In this document: piece by piece, positions 54,074 through 64,000 of the stretch
Position numbering within the stretch: the stretch's first letter is position 1
Layout: every line of letters begins with the position of its first letter
Source: Cepaea nemoralis
Lineage: Eukaryota; Mollusca; Gastropoda; Stylommatophora; Helicidae
Length of the DNA stretch: 64,000 bases
Reading direction: 5' to 3'
NCBI GenBank assembly: GCA_014155875.1
Contig: JACEFZ010016152.1
Span: 70,001 to 134,000 of the forward strand
Program-made: the position numbers and the translations under genes
Notes under the pieces: model-generated
What the model was told of the DNA's origin: nothing
Databases searched by the model: none
What the model saw: the letters and a program-made list of their open reading frames with translations, nothing else

Positions 54074-54713
54074 ATAAATATGACATAAATAACAACAGTT
54101 TGCAGAAGTTCTGTTCTCAAAACATGATACAATTCATCAACAACACAGCATCATTCACTTCACAGGCTGGTGCACCAAAAAAGAGTCTTTATAAGGATCA
54201 AATACATTTGTCTACATTGGGCACCAGTTTGCTCGCCAAGAATATCAAATATCCTGAACGGGACATACCATACATCCAATACGGGATCGCGCCGGACACT
54301 TTTAGCTACTCCTGAAACGCAAGCCAAACGACATACTCCCGTCACATCAAGTACCAATAAGACAGAAGTGTGCAGACCACTCATAACCACTGCACCTGAA
54401 ATCCAAGCCAGACGGGACACTACCACTACACCAAGTCCGTTAAATACGTCGTCTTTCACACAGGAGGGTAATAATTACGAAGATATTTTTCCTATTCTCC
54501 CCAGAAAGGAACCAATTCTCAGCCACCACAACCTCCTGTTAGCCACCAACTAGAGGCTCTAATTGCTAGTAATTACATACCCATGAGACATCATCAGTAC
54601 CCATTTCATTGTAACCCAGAATGGTTGCACCTCACACGGTATAGCCCAGCTACACTTCGTCAAGCACTTATAATGTCGCTATACCAACAACCAACACAAC
54701 CTGGTATTTACTA
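54074..54713 (+). pseudogene. LINE ORF1 C-terminus with SGNH-esterase motif
   Basis: At about 54215-54235 the frame reads YKDQIHLSTLGTSLLAKNI, which fits the final block of SGNH/GDSL hydrolases (DxxHLxxxG; catalytic Asp and His). CR1-type ORF1 proteins carry such an esterase. The Ser block is upstream and missing. A Thr/Pro-rich tail follows in a second frame (54300-54553, with a twice-repeated ETQAKR / EIQARR segment) and a third frame to a stop near 54713 (SYNIPM-like SNYIPMRHHQY). Confidence 0.65.
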
Positions 54714-55269
54714 GCAACTTAGCACAAAGCTATACCGGATCTCGGTAAAATAAAGAGCCTCTCCTAGAACGTTTATCTGCATATTTGGTTACTACTTGAT
54801 CTAGTAACGTATTAGGTTATAAGCAACTACAAACATTGACTTGTTTTGACTTTATATTAATTGATAGTACTTAGCTGTATAGTTTTTATAATACTTTTCA
54901 TTGTGTTTTTACTGTGAGTGAGGGGGTCTTCACTGTTCTTCCTTCTGCTTACTTTTTAACGTTTTATTTCCCGTGTGGTATACTCCGCTTTAAATAGAGA
55001 CATTGACTTGTACAGTTATTTATTAATTCTTTTGGATAACAGTTGGTTACTTAGCTTGTGAAGTAGTATTTTCAGGTTAATTATTTGTTGTATGTTCTTT
55101 AATTCGTTTTGTTCCGTATTTGCATTATATTCGTTGGTCTAATTAGTTATATCGTTATAATATTGTCATTTACATATCGATTTGTATTACTGATATTTTG
55201 TAAGTTAATGTAATTGTTATTTTTTATGATCTTGTATTTTTGCTTAACTTTGACTAATTTACACTTTCT
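54714..55269. other. LINE inter-ORF DNA
   Basis: AT-rich, T-rich on plus, no open frame. A possible ORF2 start lies at 55273 (MDEMSEKWQYWLNKSG) but a stop follows after about 20 codons. Confidence 0.5.
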
Positions 55270-56035
55270 TCATGGATGAAATGTCTGAGAAATGGCAATA
55301 CTGGCTCAATAAGTCAGGAATACGCTTGGACACTTAAACATTTGCAGCTTATTTAGCAAGCTACCAGAGTTATCTTCTATTCTTAATCAAAATTTTCATT
55401 TATTCGGCCTAAGTGAAAGTAGACTTAATGATAACATTTCAGATGAGGACATCTCTATTAAAGGGTACAAAGTTTTTAGAAAGGATCCCTGTAGGAAACA
55501 AGAAACAGGCATATTAACCTATGTTTCTAATTTACTAAATGCTCACAGTAGGCTAGACTTTGAAATTTGCGAAATAGAATGTATTTGGTTAGAGCTAAAA
55601 CTTCAACACCGCACACCCCTGATAATTGGCTACCTCTATCAAAATCCCAGTGCTGGACACGTCTGGTACGAAAACTTCACTTCCATGATGGATGTGGTTT
55701 TCGCTTCCGGGAAGGAAATTATACTACTCGGAGACTTTAACATTGACACCAACAAATCCAACATAATATGGGGGAAATATAATTGCATCTTACAATTTCC
55801 AACAAATAGTACAACAGGCTACTAGAGTAACAAAGTCATCTTCAACAGTCATAGATCACATTTATGTAACTTGCTCAGACAACATCATAGAATGCGCTGT
55901 ACCCAATTGTGCAATGAGCGATCACTACCCAATATGCTGCACGTGGTCTAAAAAAGGAATTAAAACTCCAAAGCATAAACACATATGTGTAAAATATAGA
56001 AGTTACAAAATTTTCAACCAAAACGCATTTTACAG
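55270..56035 (+). pseudogene. CR1/L2-like LINE endonuclease, frameshifted
   Basis: APE-type domain in broken frames: HLFGLSESRLNDN (Glu motif), SIKGYKVFRKDP, IILLGDFNIDTNKSN (GDxN motif near 55730), SSTVIDHIYVT, and AMSDHYPICCTW (catalytic Asp/His near 55918). A frame break lies near 55785 and another near 56030, one base short of running into the RT frame. The N-terminal motif is HLNICSL. Enzyme positions are mostly present, but no intact protein. Confidence 0.78.
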
Positions 56036-56038
56036 GAC

Positions 56039-58105
56039 TTGCTCAGTTCACCTCTAGACAATGTTTATCATCTTCCTGACCCGGATGATGCTCTGGAATT
56101 CTGGATGAAAACCTTTATTGATGTTTTTTATAGACATGTGCCAATCAAGGAAGTTCGAGTAAAACACCACGTCAAGCCACCTTGGATCACCCAGGAAATA
56201 CTTGAAATTATGAGAGACAGAGATAAAGCACATAAAAAGCGGGATCTCAGCGCATACCGTACTCTTAGAAACAAAGTTCAATATACCATACGACGGGAAA
56301 AGAAAAATTACTTTCAGAACTTAGTAATGGATAAAACAAATAGTAAGGATATATGGAAGGCAATTAACACCTTGACGAACAAGTATAACTTCCGAAATTC
56401 TTTACCATCAAATCATATTACATGCGACGAATTCAGTAATTTTTTTCAAACTGACATAGACCAATTGAAGGCTTCAATACCTAATTCTCCTTGCAACTTA
56501 TCTTTACTGTCATCGTTTTGCGAGAATAGATGCTCCGGCGATATTCTTTCCTACATACCGCTAATGACAATTACTGAAGTATTCACTTACCTCACTAACC
56601 TAAACATCACAACCTCATCTGGTTTAGATGGAATCAGCAACCGGATTCTCCGTTGTGCTGCGCCAGTGATCTGTATATCACTAACCTATGTATATAATCA
56701 GTGTCGCACCAAAGGCCACTTTCCATCAGCTCTCAAAATCGCTAAAGTGTACCCTCTTCTTAAATCTGGTTCATTGTACAATGGTCTCCCGAACAATTAC
56801 AGACCCATTTCCTTACTATTATCACTATCTAAGCCACTAGAGAAACACATCCATAAAGTAACATTACAGTATTTAGTTCGCAAAAAGCTTATAGTTGACA
56901 GCCAATCAGGATTTCAACCAAAATATTCTTGCCATACGGCCCTAACAAACATGATAGAAAATTGGCACCAGAATATAAACAACAGCAGTCTATGTGGAAC
57001 TGTGTTTATTGATTTCAAGAAAGCATTTGATATAATAGATCATGTTATTTTAATTAAAAAACTTGAGACAATGAAAATTGGCCCTAATGTATTCACTCTA
57101 ATATCATCTTTTCTATCAAACAGAAAGCAAGTAGTATCACATAATAAATGTCTGTCTCATACCACTACCTTCAATATTGGAGTACCGCAAGGCTCTATTC
57201 TTGGCCCTCTATTATTTGCCATATATATTAACGATCTACCTTTGCATCTTTCGTCGTCCTGCGATCTATTTGCAGACGACTGTACAGTGTACACAAATGC
57301 TGAAAACTGTATTTTATTGGAGTCGTCTTTACAACAAGAATTAAATAATGTAGTTAGGTGGAGCTATTCAAACCGTATGCAAATTAACATCACTAAAACA
57401 AAATCAATGTTACTAACAACCAGACAAAGACTTCAAACTCTAAGCTCACACACATCACTTCAACTTCACATCGATAACATGCCAGTAGAAAGTGTAATTG
57501 AGCACAAAACATTAGGCATAATCATTGATAGAAACCTAACCTTTAATTCCCACGTTCAAGCGCTTATTAAACAAACAGCGAAAAAAGTCTACCAACTCGC
57601 CAAAATTAAAAACTTCCTTGATGAGGACACAAGGAAACTATTCTATACTTCTCATATACAGACACACTTTGACTACTGCTCTACAATCTGGGACGGTTGT
57701 TCTAATTCAAACACCAAGCGACTTTACTCACTCCAGAAACGGGCCATGAGTCTAATTTATAACAAACATTTATCTGACAATCCTAGCCTGTATAAACGCC
57801 TTCAGTTACTACCACTCCGCAAACGCCTGCTTTTCAATAAAGCTAAACTAATTCACAAAATCCTGCATCGGAATGCCCCAAATTACCTTTGGCCATTGTT
57901 TAAATATAATGCTAGACACAGTAAACGTTTAAATATATTACACATTCCGAAGCCTAGGATTGACTTATACAAAACAAGCTTAACGTACTCTGCAGCTCAG
58001 CTGTGGAACAATCTTCCACAAGAAATCAAAGACATCACCAATCCCTATTCATATAATCGCAAATTACTCGAACACTATCTCAGTACGGATTATCTTCCCC
58101 CTTAA
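56039..58105 (+). CDS. CR1/L2-like LINE reverse transcriptase, intact frame
   Basis: 688 codons; opens at TTG, and the first in-frame ATG is codon 23, so the real start lies upstream in ORF2. Residues 1-190 are the endonuclease-RT linker (VKPPWITQEILEIMRDRDKA). RT motifs: SSGLDGISNRIL, NNYRPISLLLSLSKPLEK, SGFQPKYSCHTAL, FIDFKKAFDIIDH (catalytic Asp), GVPQGSILGPLLFAIYINDL, CDLFADDCTVY (FADD at about 410-413). After the thumb comes the CR1/L2-type tail LYSLQKRAMSLIYN, LHIPKPRIDLYK, AAQLWNNLPQEIK. Every catalytic residue is present. The protein would copy its RNA at a nicked genomic target. Confidence 0.93.
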   Translation: MLSSPLDNVYHLPDPDDALEFWMKTFIDVFYRHVPIKEVRVKHHVKPPWITQEILEIMRDRDKAHKKRDLSAYRTLRNKVQYTIRREKKNYFQNLVMDKTNSKDIWKAINTLTNKYNFRNSLPSNHITCDEFSNFFQTDIDQLKASIPNSPCNLSLLSSFCENRCSGDILSYIPLMTITEVFTYLTNLNITTSSGLDGISNRILRCAAPVICISLTYVYNQCRTKGHFPSALKIAKVYPLLKSGSLYNGLPNNYRPISLLLSLSKPLEKHIHKVTLQYLVRKKLIVDSQSGFQPKYSCHTALTNMIENWHQNINNSSLCGTVFIDFKKAFDIIDHVILIKKLETMKIGPNVFTLISSFLSNRKQVVSHNKCLSHTTTFNIGVPQGSILGPLLFAIYINDLPLHLSSSCDLFADDCTVYTNAENCILLESSLQQELNNVVRWSYSNRMQINITKTKSMLLTTRQRLQTLSSHTSLQLHIDNMPVESVIEHKTLGIIIDRNLTFNSHVQALIKQTAKKVYQLAKIKNFLDEDTRKLFYTSHIQTHFDYCSTIWDGCSNSNTKRLYSLQKRAMSLIYNKHLSDNPSLYKRLQLLPLRKRLLFNKAKLIHKILHRNAPNYLWPLFKYNARHSKRLNILHIPKPRIDLYKTSLTYSAAQLWNNLPQEIKDITNPYSYNRKLLEHYLSTDYLPP

Positions 58106-58423
58106 TAATAGAGATAATAATAATAATAACAAAACCCTAGTATAACAGCCAGTCCCCTTTTGGTAGGCCAGTATATTCCACATGGCTAATAACAAGTGTC
58201 AGACCATTATCTAATTTTACTGTGTCGTGTAGTTTTGATGTTCGCATTTTGCCCATGCCTTTATAATGCATATCTTTTATATTGTTGCTGTTCTCTGTTA
58301 GCCTTGAATGATGTGTGAATGAAATAATGTATGAAAGAGAGTGATAGAAGGGCAGAATGTTAGACGGGCCTGCGTGCCCAATTCTTAACCCTTTGAAAAT
58401 AAAGTTTGTTCGTTCGTTCGTTC
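58106..58423 (+). other. LINE 3' UTR and (GTTC)n tail
   Basis: About 320 bp after the stop, starting with an (AATAAT)-rich stretch and ending CCCTTTGAAAATAAAG then GTTCGTTCGTTCGTTC. The end matches 1690-1774. Short-microsatellite 3' ends without poly(A) are usual in CR1/L2 elements. Confidence 0.85.
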
Positions 58424-58564
58424 TTTCTCTCTCTTCCTCTCTCCCTCTCTCGCTCTCTCTTTCTCTCTAGTTGTCTTTCGCTATCTCTGTCTTGCTCTGT
58501 CTTCCTCTTTATTTCTCTCCTTTCTCTGTCTTTTTTTCTCTGTCTGTCTGTCTGTCTCTCTCTC

Positions 58565-58622
<58 letters not shown>
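58424..58622. repeat. (CT)n / (CTGT)n tract
   Basis: CT-rich, impure to 58560 then nearly pure CT. Same position between LINE 3' end and family A as at 1775-1935. Frames through it are Ser/Leu repeats. Confidence 0.95.
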
Positions 58623-58624
<2 letters not shown>

Positions 58625-59578
58625 CAGGCTAATACTCACCAACTATCTTCCTCTTGGCTGTACTATCAACTCCATGTACAACCAGAGCATTCTCCAAAAT
58701 TACAAGAAGAAATTAATTGTAAAAGACACTTGATACGGTCAAATTTTTCACTAAAAGCAACATTCACCAAAGTGAGATCACCCTATGTGTGTGCCCGCAT
58801 TCCTTATCGATTTGAGAATAACAGAGCTGTGCTGCCAAACATCAAGATATGTTTGGTTGTGCTTATGTGTTTGAACAAATGTCCTCTTCTATGAAAGCAA
58901 CAGACACTGCTGAAAGCTTCAGGCTGATGGACGAACATTTGTCACGGGTAATTAAAGTATTATACAACACAACGAAGCCGGGTTTTGAAAAATCGTGTTT
59001 CCAAATAATAGCTACACGGATTCAGGTAATTCTCTTACTAAGATTACTAAAATTAAAAACAATGAATTCAGAAATATTTCACTAACGGATATAATTCGTA
59101 GATTAAGCAGTAAAGGAGAGAAGAACAATTGCGATGGGTGTACCATTTTTTTTTTCAGCCTGTTGAATTAGTGATATATTTTGAAACTTATCCTTGCCTG
59201 GTTGCAGGAGTAGTTCAGGCTTCTGATTTATGTTTGCTGTAGTTAGTTACTATTACTTACTAGTTAATGTTGTTACTGTCCCAAATACCATACGGGCATT
59301 TAACGTCTTCTCCTAATTTTCAAACCACTAACACCACATTAATTTACTAAAACACTTCACAGGAGACCAAAACGTGTCACATCATGTGATTACCGAACAA
59401 ATCAGGAATGCAATCCACAATCAGTACAAATGCAATTCACAGTCATTAAAATCATATTCTAAAATATCCCATCACTCCACATTTGCACGGCGGCAATCAC
59501 TTGCCATTGCCAACGCGGTTTTTGATTTCCGTTCAGTCGATGCATACGATCTCGCTCAACGAATGGTGCATGCTCCAC
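58623..59578 (+). repeat. Repeat families A and B joined without LINE
   Basis: Family A (58623-59070) runs through a 120 bp linker (TTTTTTTTTCAGCCTG at 59150-59165) straight into family B (59190-59578). At the other two loci a RTE-like LINE lies at this point. The B part carries the longest version of the shared peptide frame (59374-59589; TFARRQSLAIANAVFD). It is cut at 59578 by a LINE fragment. Confidence 0.75.
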
Positions 59579-59756
59579 ATAGTCACTAACTTTTATGTAC
59601 AGTGGTACCTCGTGTTAAGAACGCCTCAGATAACGAACATCTCGAACTACGAACAGCAACTTCGAAAATTTTGTGTCTCAGGAAACTTACAGTGCCTCGG
59701 GCTACGAACGAAGGTGAGAGAGAGAGAGAGAGAGAGGAGAGGAGAGAGAGAGAGAG

Positions 59757-59821
<65 letters not shown>

Positions 59822-60031
59822 AAGGTTTAATGTTAGAGACAAACGATCGCGTAGTACAAACGTAGGCCATGCAGTACTAACATGGTTTAGCGCTAGCCTA
59901 GTAGCCTAGGTTTCCACGCGTGCGTAGCCTCGCTTTCACTGTCCTTATTACACAGCAGTAAAAGATTTCCTATCAGTGGCACTGTGTTCAGTTTATCTCT
60001 TTCATTATGTTCCTTGTTAACCTTATCAATT

Positions 60032-61403
60032 ATGAGTTCGAAAAAAGGCAGTGTTGCTGCTAGGAAGCAGAAACGTATAACAGTGGAGGTAAAGAAAGAA
60101 ATAATTATGAAACATGAAAATGGGACATCGCTAATGAGTACAGAATTTCAAAATCAACTATCTCCACCATCACAAATAACACAGAGTTACTCAAATCAGT
60201 CGATGTGACTAAAGGCGTAACTGCGCTGCAGAAGCAAAGACCTCAAATTTTAGAGACAATTAAAAATTTTCTCTTGATCTGGGTTAATGTAAAGCAACTT
60301 GGACGAGACAGTGTTAGGCAATAATATGTGAAAAGGTTGCACAGTGATTTATTGTCGAAATTACTTGGTACAAGTGCTGAGACTGACGATTTTAAAGACA
60401 GCAGAGGCTAGTTTTAAAAGTTCAAAAAAAAAAAAAAAATGAAAGAAAAGAAGTGACATTCATAGTGTAATTAGGCACAAAGAGACTGAAAGTTCTAACG
60501 AGAAGGGAGCAGAAGCGTTCAAGTTGGAATTTGATAAGATCATCTAAGAGGAAGGCCGGTCTCCCTGGCCCAGGTGTTAGCAGCTTTCTCCGTAACCCCG
60601 AATACTCTCGTGGTTGACGTGAGCGCACAAGAATTGGAAGCGGTTCAAGTCGCGCCAGTGACTTATGAGAGCATGGAGCCGGTCGCTCATAAAGTCGTGG
60701 CGTGCTGATGAAGCGTAATCTAGCCTATGAATCAACATACAGCTGAAAGATGCTTTGTTGACCACAATATCCTAAAACAGGATGGAAACGCGGAAAAGAA
60801 ATCAAATATGAAGACTACGTTCCACAACACGTTTTTAATTGCGATAAAACGGGCCTCTTCTGGAAGAAAATGCCAAAGAGGACCTTTATCACCCAATGAA
60901 AGAAAGCCCAACCGAGGCACAAACCAATGAAGGACAAGCTAACTATGCTGTTCTGTGCCAATGTAGTGGATGAAGTTGTGTCCTGGAGCAAAAATATGGG
61001 CCTGGAAGTCGATAGCAACGATTTGGATGAGCTGATTGAGGACCACAGTGGAGAGCTCACTACAGATGAGCTTGTGGATCTTCAGAATGAGCAGCTAAAG
61101 GTGTTAAAGGGGGAGCAGTCGTCCGATGATGAAAAGCCAGTGACCATTTCAACTGCTAGGATTAAAGAAATTTGCAGCAAGTGGGCAAACGTCGAAGACT
61201 TCATTGTGAACTATCATCCAAACATGCTTGTTGCTAACAAGGTAGTAAACCTTATGAATCATAACGCGATGGCCCACTTCACAAAGATTCTCCAGCAAAG
61301 GAAGAGACAAATTTCCCTTGATAGTTTCTTGGTGCAGAAAGATTCCCAGTCGGCTGTCAAGAAACAACGCCAAGAAACTCCTAAAACTAATGATTCGGAA
61401 TAG
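60032..61403 (+). pseudogene. Tigger transposase, internally deleted and interrupted
   Basis: N-terminus at 60032: MSSKKGSVAARKQKRITVEVKKEI, the start of the CENP-B-type DNA-binding domain of Tigger transposases; the frame ends at 60208 after a shift. Further pieces (60200-60410) read TALQKQRPQILETIKNFL. After the SINE, 60800-60900 reads FNCDKTGLFWKKMPKRTFI, the first-Asp block of the DDE catalytic domain. An open 158-codon frame (60927-61403) starts KDKLTMLFCANV and then jumps to the acidic C-terminus (SNDLDELIEDHSGELTTDEL). The rest of the DDE domain is deleted, so there is no activity. Confidence 0.8.
60545..60790 (+). mobile_element. tRNA-like SINE, copy 3
   Basis: Same body as 31797-32042 (TTTCTCCGTAA, GGAAGCGGTTCAAGTCGC, AATCAACATACAGCTGAAAG). 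Inserted in the Tigger transposase. The B box reads GGTTCAAGTCG. Target duplication not clear. Confidence 0.75.
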
Positions 61404-61696
61404 CAAAGAAAGTGACAAATTCCCACGATCTTTTTCTTGGTAAGAAAGACGGACTAAATCCTTCTTTTTTATTTTACATTATTATTATTTGGGGGGGGGG
61501 GGGGGTGTTGTTTCTCTTTATTTAATACGTGAAGTACTCGTATTCTTTGCGTTTTGTCAAGTAAATGACATGATGTTCATAAAAATGAACGATTCTTTCA
61601 TCTTGAAACGGATTGTCTCTATTTCATTGATGTCAATGTTTTGGGATACGAACGTTTCTGGAACGAATTAAGTTCGTAACCCGAGGTACCAGTGTA

Positions 61697-62100
61697 TAAT
61701 AAATGTCTCAACAAAGGTCACTACTCATCAGCCTTTAAATTCGCCAAAGTGTATCCTCATTTAACAGCCGGTTCATAAACGATCGTCTCATGAGTAACTA
61801 TATGACAGTTTCTATATTATACTCACTATCCAAATCACAAAAAAGCACATTCACAAAACAACACTAGAACACTTAGTTCGACACAAACTAATAGTTGACA
61901 GTCAGTCAGGGTTTTGGCCAAAATATTCTTGTCATACGGCCCTAACAAACATGATAGAAAACTGGCATCAAAATATTAACACCATTACTCTATGTGGAGC
62001 GTGTTTATAGACTTTAGAAAATCATTCGGTATGATAGATCATGCTATTCAGATTTTTAAAAAGAAATAGAAACAATGAAAGTAAGCTTAAATAGAGTGAC
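61697..62100 (+). pseudogene. LINE RT fragment, part 1
   Basis: Between Tigger and the solo LTR: HYSSAFKFAKVYP, VDSQSGFWPKYSCHTALTNM in shifting frames, then a shortened form of FIDFRKSF, matching 56700-57050 of the complete LINE. Broken by several stops. Confidence 0.75.
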
Positions 62101-62800
62101 TGTCACAAGCTCTTTTGCAACAGAATGAGATTGGTGTTGTCTAGATCCTAATTCTCCTATATCACTGCAGAGAGGAAGCTGAGCTAACCACCTGTCTCAC
62201 ACCACAAGTCACCACTGCAGCACACATCCACCAGTCAGTGAACAAGACTGAGTTTGCGCACATAATATACCTTTAATGATGAATGAACACGGACACAAGC
62301 AACATATATAAATCCAGTAACAGTAATTCCAGAATATATCCTCATCACAACCTAACACTCAAATAACACTGCCTACTCCAGGCCTTTTTAATCTACTCCG
62401 CCACAACAGTTAACCAGCCACTCTCCCGGCCCGAACTCACTCGATCAAACCCACTCTAGGTCTAAGCTTCAACTCACCATCCGACCCTCTCTAGGTCTCG
62501 GCTTCAGCTACCTATCCGACACTCTCTAAGTCTAGGCTTTAACTGACCATCCAGTCCCCTGACTCCACACAACACTCCTCGCCAGCCTAAGCTGTGTCTC
62601 TCAAAACCACACTAGCAGGCTGAAACCTCCTCCACACCCCCTTAACCCACGGTCTCCAACCTTCCGCGCCTGCCATCTTATTTGCCATTTTCTGGGGACC
62701 TACCACCCAGCCTTATTTCTCAGGCCCGGTCACTTGTTTATGTACTAGAACTTTCGCTCCGGGCAATCATCCCAATGTTGATGAACCCAAGCTTGTTACA
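62101..62800 (-). mobile_element. Probable solo LTR, 700 bp
   Basis: Starts TGTCACAAGC and ends GCTTGTTACA, an inverted TG...CA pair typical of LTRs, and interrupts the LINE RT. Flanks are GTGAC (62096-62100) and GCGAT (62801-62805), three of five identical with two transitions, a plausible aged duplication. It contains three diverged units of about 50 bp (62454-62560, each with TCTAGGTCT or TCTAAGTCT and a CCATCCGAC-like end). Purine/pyrimidine features suggest minus orientation. No full element of this family in the window. Confidence 0.55.
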
Positions 62801-63821
62801 GCGATATTAATCAAATCAGCTTTATTAGACAGAAAACAAGTAATATCACACAATAAATCTTTATCTCAAGCCATTGCCATTAATATTGGAGTACATCAGG
62901 GGTCTATTCTTTGGCGCTCTGTTATTTGCCATTTATATAAATGATGTTCCCTTATATCTTTCGTCGTCCTGCGATCTATTTGCAGACGACTGAACAGTAT
63001 ATACAAACGCTATTAATTCTAATATGCTACAATCATCCTTGCAACTGGAAATAAATAGTGTAGTTAACTGGAGTCATGCAAACCGCATGCAAATTAACAT
63101 TACTAAAACAAAATCTATGTTAATAGCAACCAAGCAAAGACTTCACACTCTATACTCGCAGAGAGCTCTTCAGCTGCACATTGGTAGCACGCCTGTAGAG
63201 AGTGTAACCTAGCCCAAGGCACAGGGTCTCATCGTTGATCAAAATCTATCCTTTAACTCCCATGTTCATGCTCTCGAATAAATAGCCAAAGCAGTATACC
63301 AACTTGCCAAAATTAAAAATGTCCTTGATGAAAACACAAGAAAGATATTCTTTACTTCCCCAATACAAACACATATTGATTATTGCTCCACAATCTGGGA
63401 TAGATGCTCCAAATCTATAACAAAACGTGTTTATTCACTCTAAAAAGGGCAGTGGGTTTAATTAATGGTGAAAAGCTTACTGACAATTCTAATCTACATA
63501 AACTTCTTCAGATACTGCGACTCCACAAAATAATACTTTATAATAAGGCTAAACTAATTCACAAAATACTATTTCAAAATATTTTACAATGCTCCAAGCT
63601 ACCTTTGGCAATTTTTTCAATATAACGCAAGACATAGCGAACGACTAAATATACTTCATTTCCCTAAACCTAGGATAGACTTATATAAAACAAGCTTAGC
63701 ATACTCTGCAGCTCAGTTGTTCAACAATCTTCCACAAGAAATCAAGGACACCACAAATCATTATGCATACATTCGCAACCTGTTTGAACATTACCTCAGT
63801 ACAGACTACATACCCCCATAA
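62801..63821 (+). pseudogene. LINE RT fragment, part 2
   Basis: Continues the RT: NIGVHQGSILW (in shifted frames), SSSCDLFADD followed by a stop, VNWSHANRMQINITKTKSML (63024-63212), then the C-terminal tail (LHIFQNILQ, KPRIDLYK-like KPRIDLYKTSL near 63670, PQEIKDTTN near 63740). Colinear with 57100-58100. Dead. Confidence 0.8.
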
Positions 63822-64000
63822 ACAAAATCAAAAAACAAAAACAAAACAAACCAAAAAACAAAACAAAGAAAGCAATAATAATGTTGAATTATCTCAAACA
63901 ACAGCTAGCCAATAAACATTCCCATATATATGGCACGTTACATATTCCTTAGGTATTTATAATGCCCATGTTAAACATTGCCTCAGTGAGTCATGTATTA
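63822..64000 (+). other. LINE 3' UTR, cut by window end
   Basis: A-rich after the stop (CAAAAAACAAAAACAAAAC), then AT-rich DNA comparable to 58106-58260 (TTTATAATGCCCATG here, CCTTTATAATGCATA there). The 3' end lies beyond the window. Confidence 0.6.

Larger units (their letters stand above)
54074..58423 (+). mobile_element. CR1/L2-like LINE, nearly complete
   Basis: Plus strand: ORF1 C-terminus with esterase motif (54074-54713), inter-ORF DNA, ORF2 endonuclease (55270-56035) and RT (56039-58105), 3' UTR and a terminal (GTTC)n. ORF1 is cut at the 5' end where the minus-strand LINE abuts. Frame changes occur in ORF1 (near 54300 and 54520) and between endonuclease and RT (near 56030). Clade assignment to CR1/L2 rests on the ORF1 esterase, RT style and microsatellite 3' end. 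Confidence 0.85.
59600..61694 (+). mobile_element. Tigger/pogo-type DNA transposon, decayed
   Basis: Terminal inverted repeats: left CAGTGGTACCTCGTGTTAAG; right, read on minus, CACTGGTACCTCGGGTTACG. TA flanks both ends (59598-59599, 61695-61696), the pogo/Tc1-mariner target. The interior has CENP-B/Tigger transposase remnants, an (AG)n tract (59712-59820), an A15 run at 60423, a SINE and a G tract (61491-61504). Confidence 0.88.
59579..63821 (+). mobile_element. CR1/L2-like LINE fragment, twice interrupted
   Basis: Begins in the RT region (TCACTAACTTTTATGTA matches 56678-56692), is split by Tigger at 59600-61694, resumes at 61697 (HYSSAFKFAKVYP) to 62100, is split by a probable solo LTR (62101-62800), and runs to the stop near 63821 with 3' UTR to the window end. 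Close relative of the 54.1-58.4 kb element (SCDLFADD shared). Confidence 0.85.

Overview
The window is metazoan, invertebrate-type nuclear DNA made almost entirely of transposable elements and satellites. I find no convincing host protein-coding gene, no functional tRNA or rRNA gene, no CRISPR array and no operon. The basis is APE-type non-LTR retrotransposons, Ty3/Gypsy LTR elements, a Tigger/pogo transposon, tRNA-like SINEs, long (CA)n, (CT)n and (CAA)n tracts, and a decayed eukaryotic 18S/28S rDNA fragment. A mollusc or other lophotrochozoan is my guess from the repeat families; this is weak inference.

Layout. 1-1.6 kb: GT-rich minisatellite with a 1,299 bp higher-order period. 1.6-6.5 kb: 3' end of a CR1/L2-like LINE, a CT microsatellite, repeat family A, a decayed RTE-like LINE (with two insertions), then the left part of repeat family B. 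6.5-24.7 kb: a Ty3/Gypsy element on the minus strand (Gypsy-X) with 3.4 kb LTRs, inserted in family B with a CCTGC duplication. Its 3' LTR is split by a second Gypsy element on the plus strand (Gypsy-Y, 8,355 bp, LTRs identical as read, GCTTG duplication). 24.7-28.7 kb: family B resumes, carries a 1,069 bp TTAA-flanked inverted-repeat element, and continues into blocks C and D, (CA)n and a LINE tail. 28.7-33.7 kb: an inverted piece of A, a 28S-like fragment, repeat F, an inverted C-D copy with three short retroelement insertions, and a LINE tail. 33.7-35 kb: nothing identified. 35-39.7 kb: a nearly full-length RTE-like LINE on minus. 39.8-47.3 kb: a second GT-rich/A/LINE/B/C/D/(CA)n array, colinear with the first. 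47.4-51.3 kb: SINE-like piece, LINE tail, chimeric 18S-28S pseudogene, repeat F. 51.3-58.4 kb: a 5'-truncated RTE-like LINE (minus) abutting a nearly full-length CR1/L2-like LINE (plus) with an intact 688-codon reverse transcriptase frame. 58.4-64 kb: CT tract, a family A-B copy lacking the LINE, then a CR1/L2-like LINE broken by a Tigger element (itself holding a SINE) and by a probable 700 bp solo LTR.

How the parts relate. The elements form a relative time series through nesting: host composite repeat (oldest), then Gypsy-X, then Gypsy-Y. The uninterrupted family B copy at 44.4-46.0 kb serves as the empty site that defines the Gypsy-X and TTAA insertions. Gypsy-Y looks very young from its LTRs yet lacks an intact polymerase, so it was probably mobilised in trans. 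The strongest candidate for something undescribed is the large composite repeat (GT-rich DNA, A, LINE, B, C, D, (CA)n), which recurs colinearly and carries in block B a short reading frame that I cannot identify.
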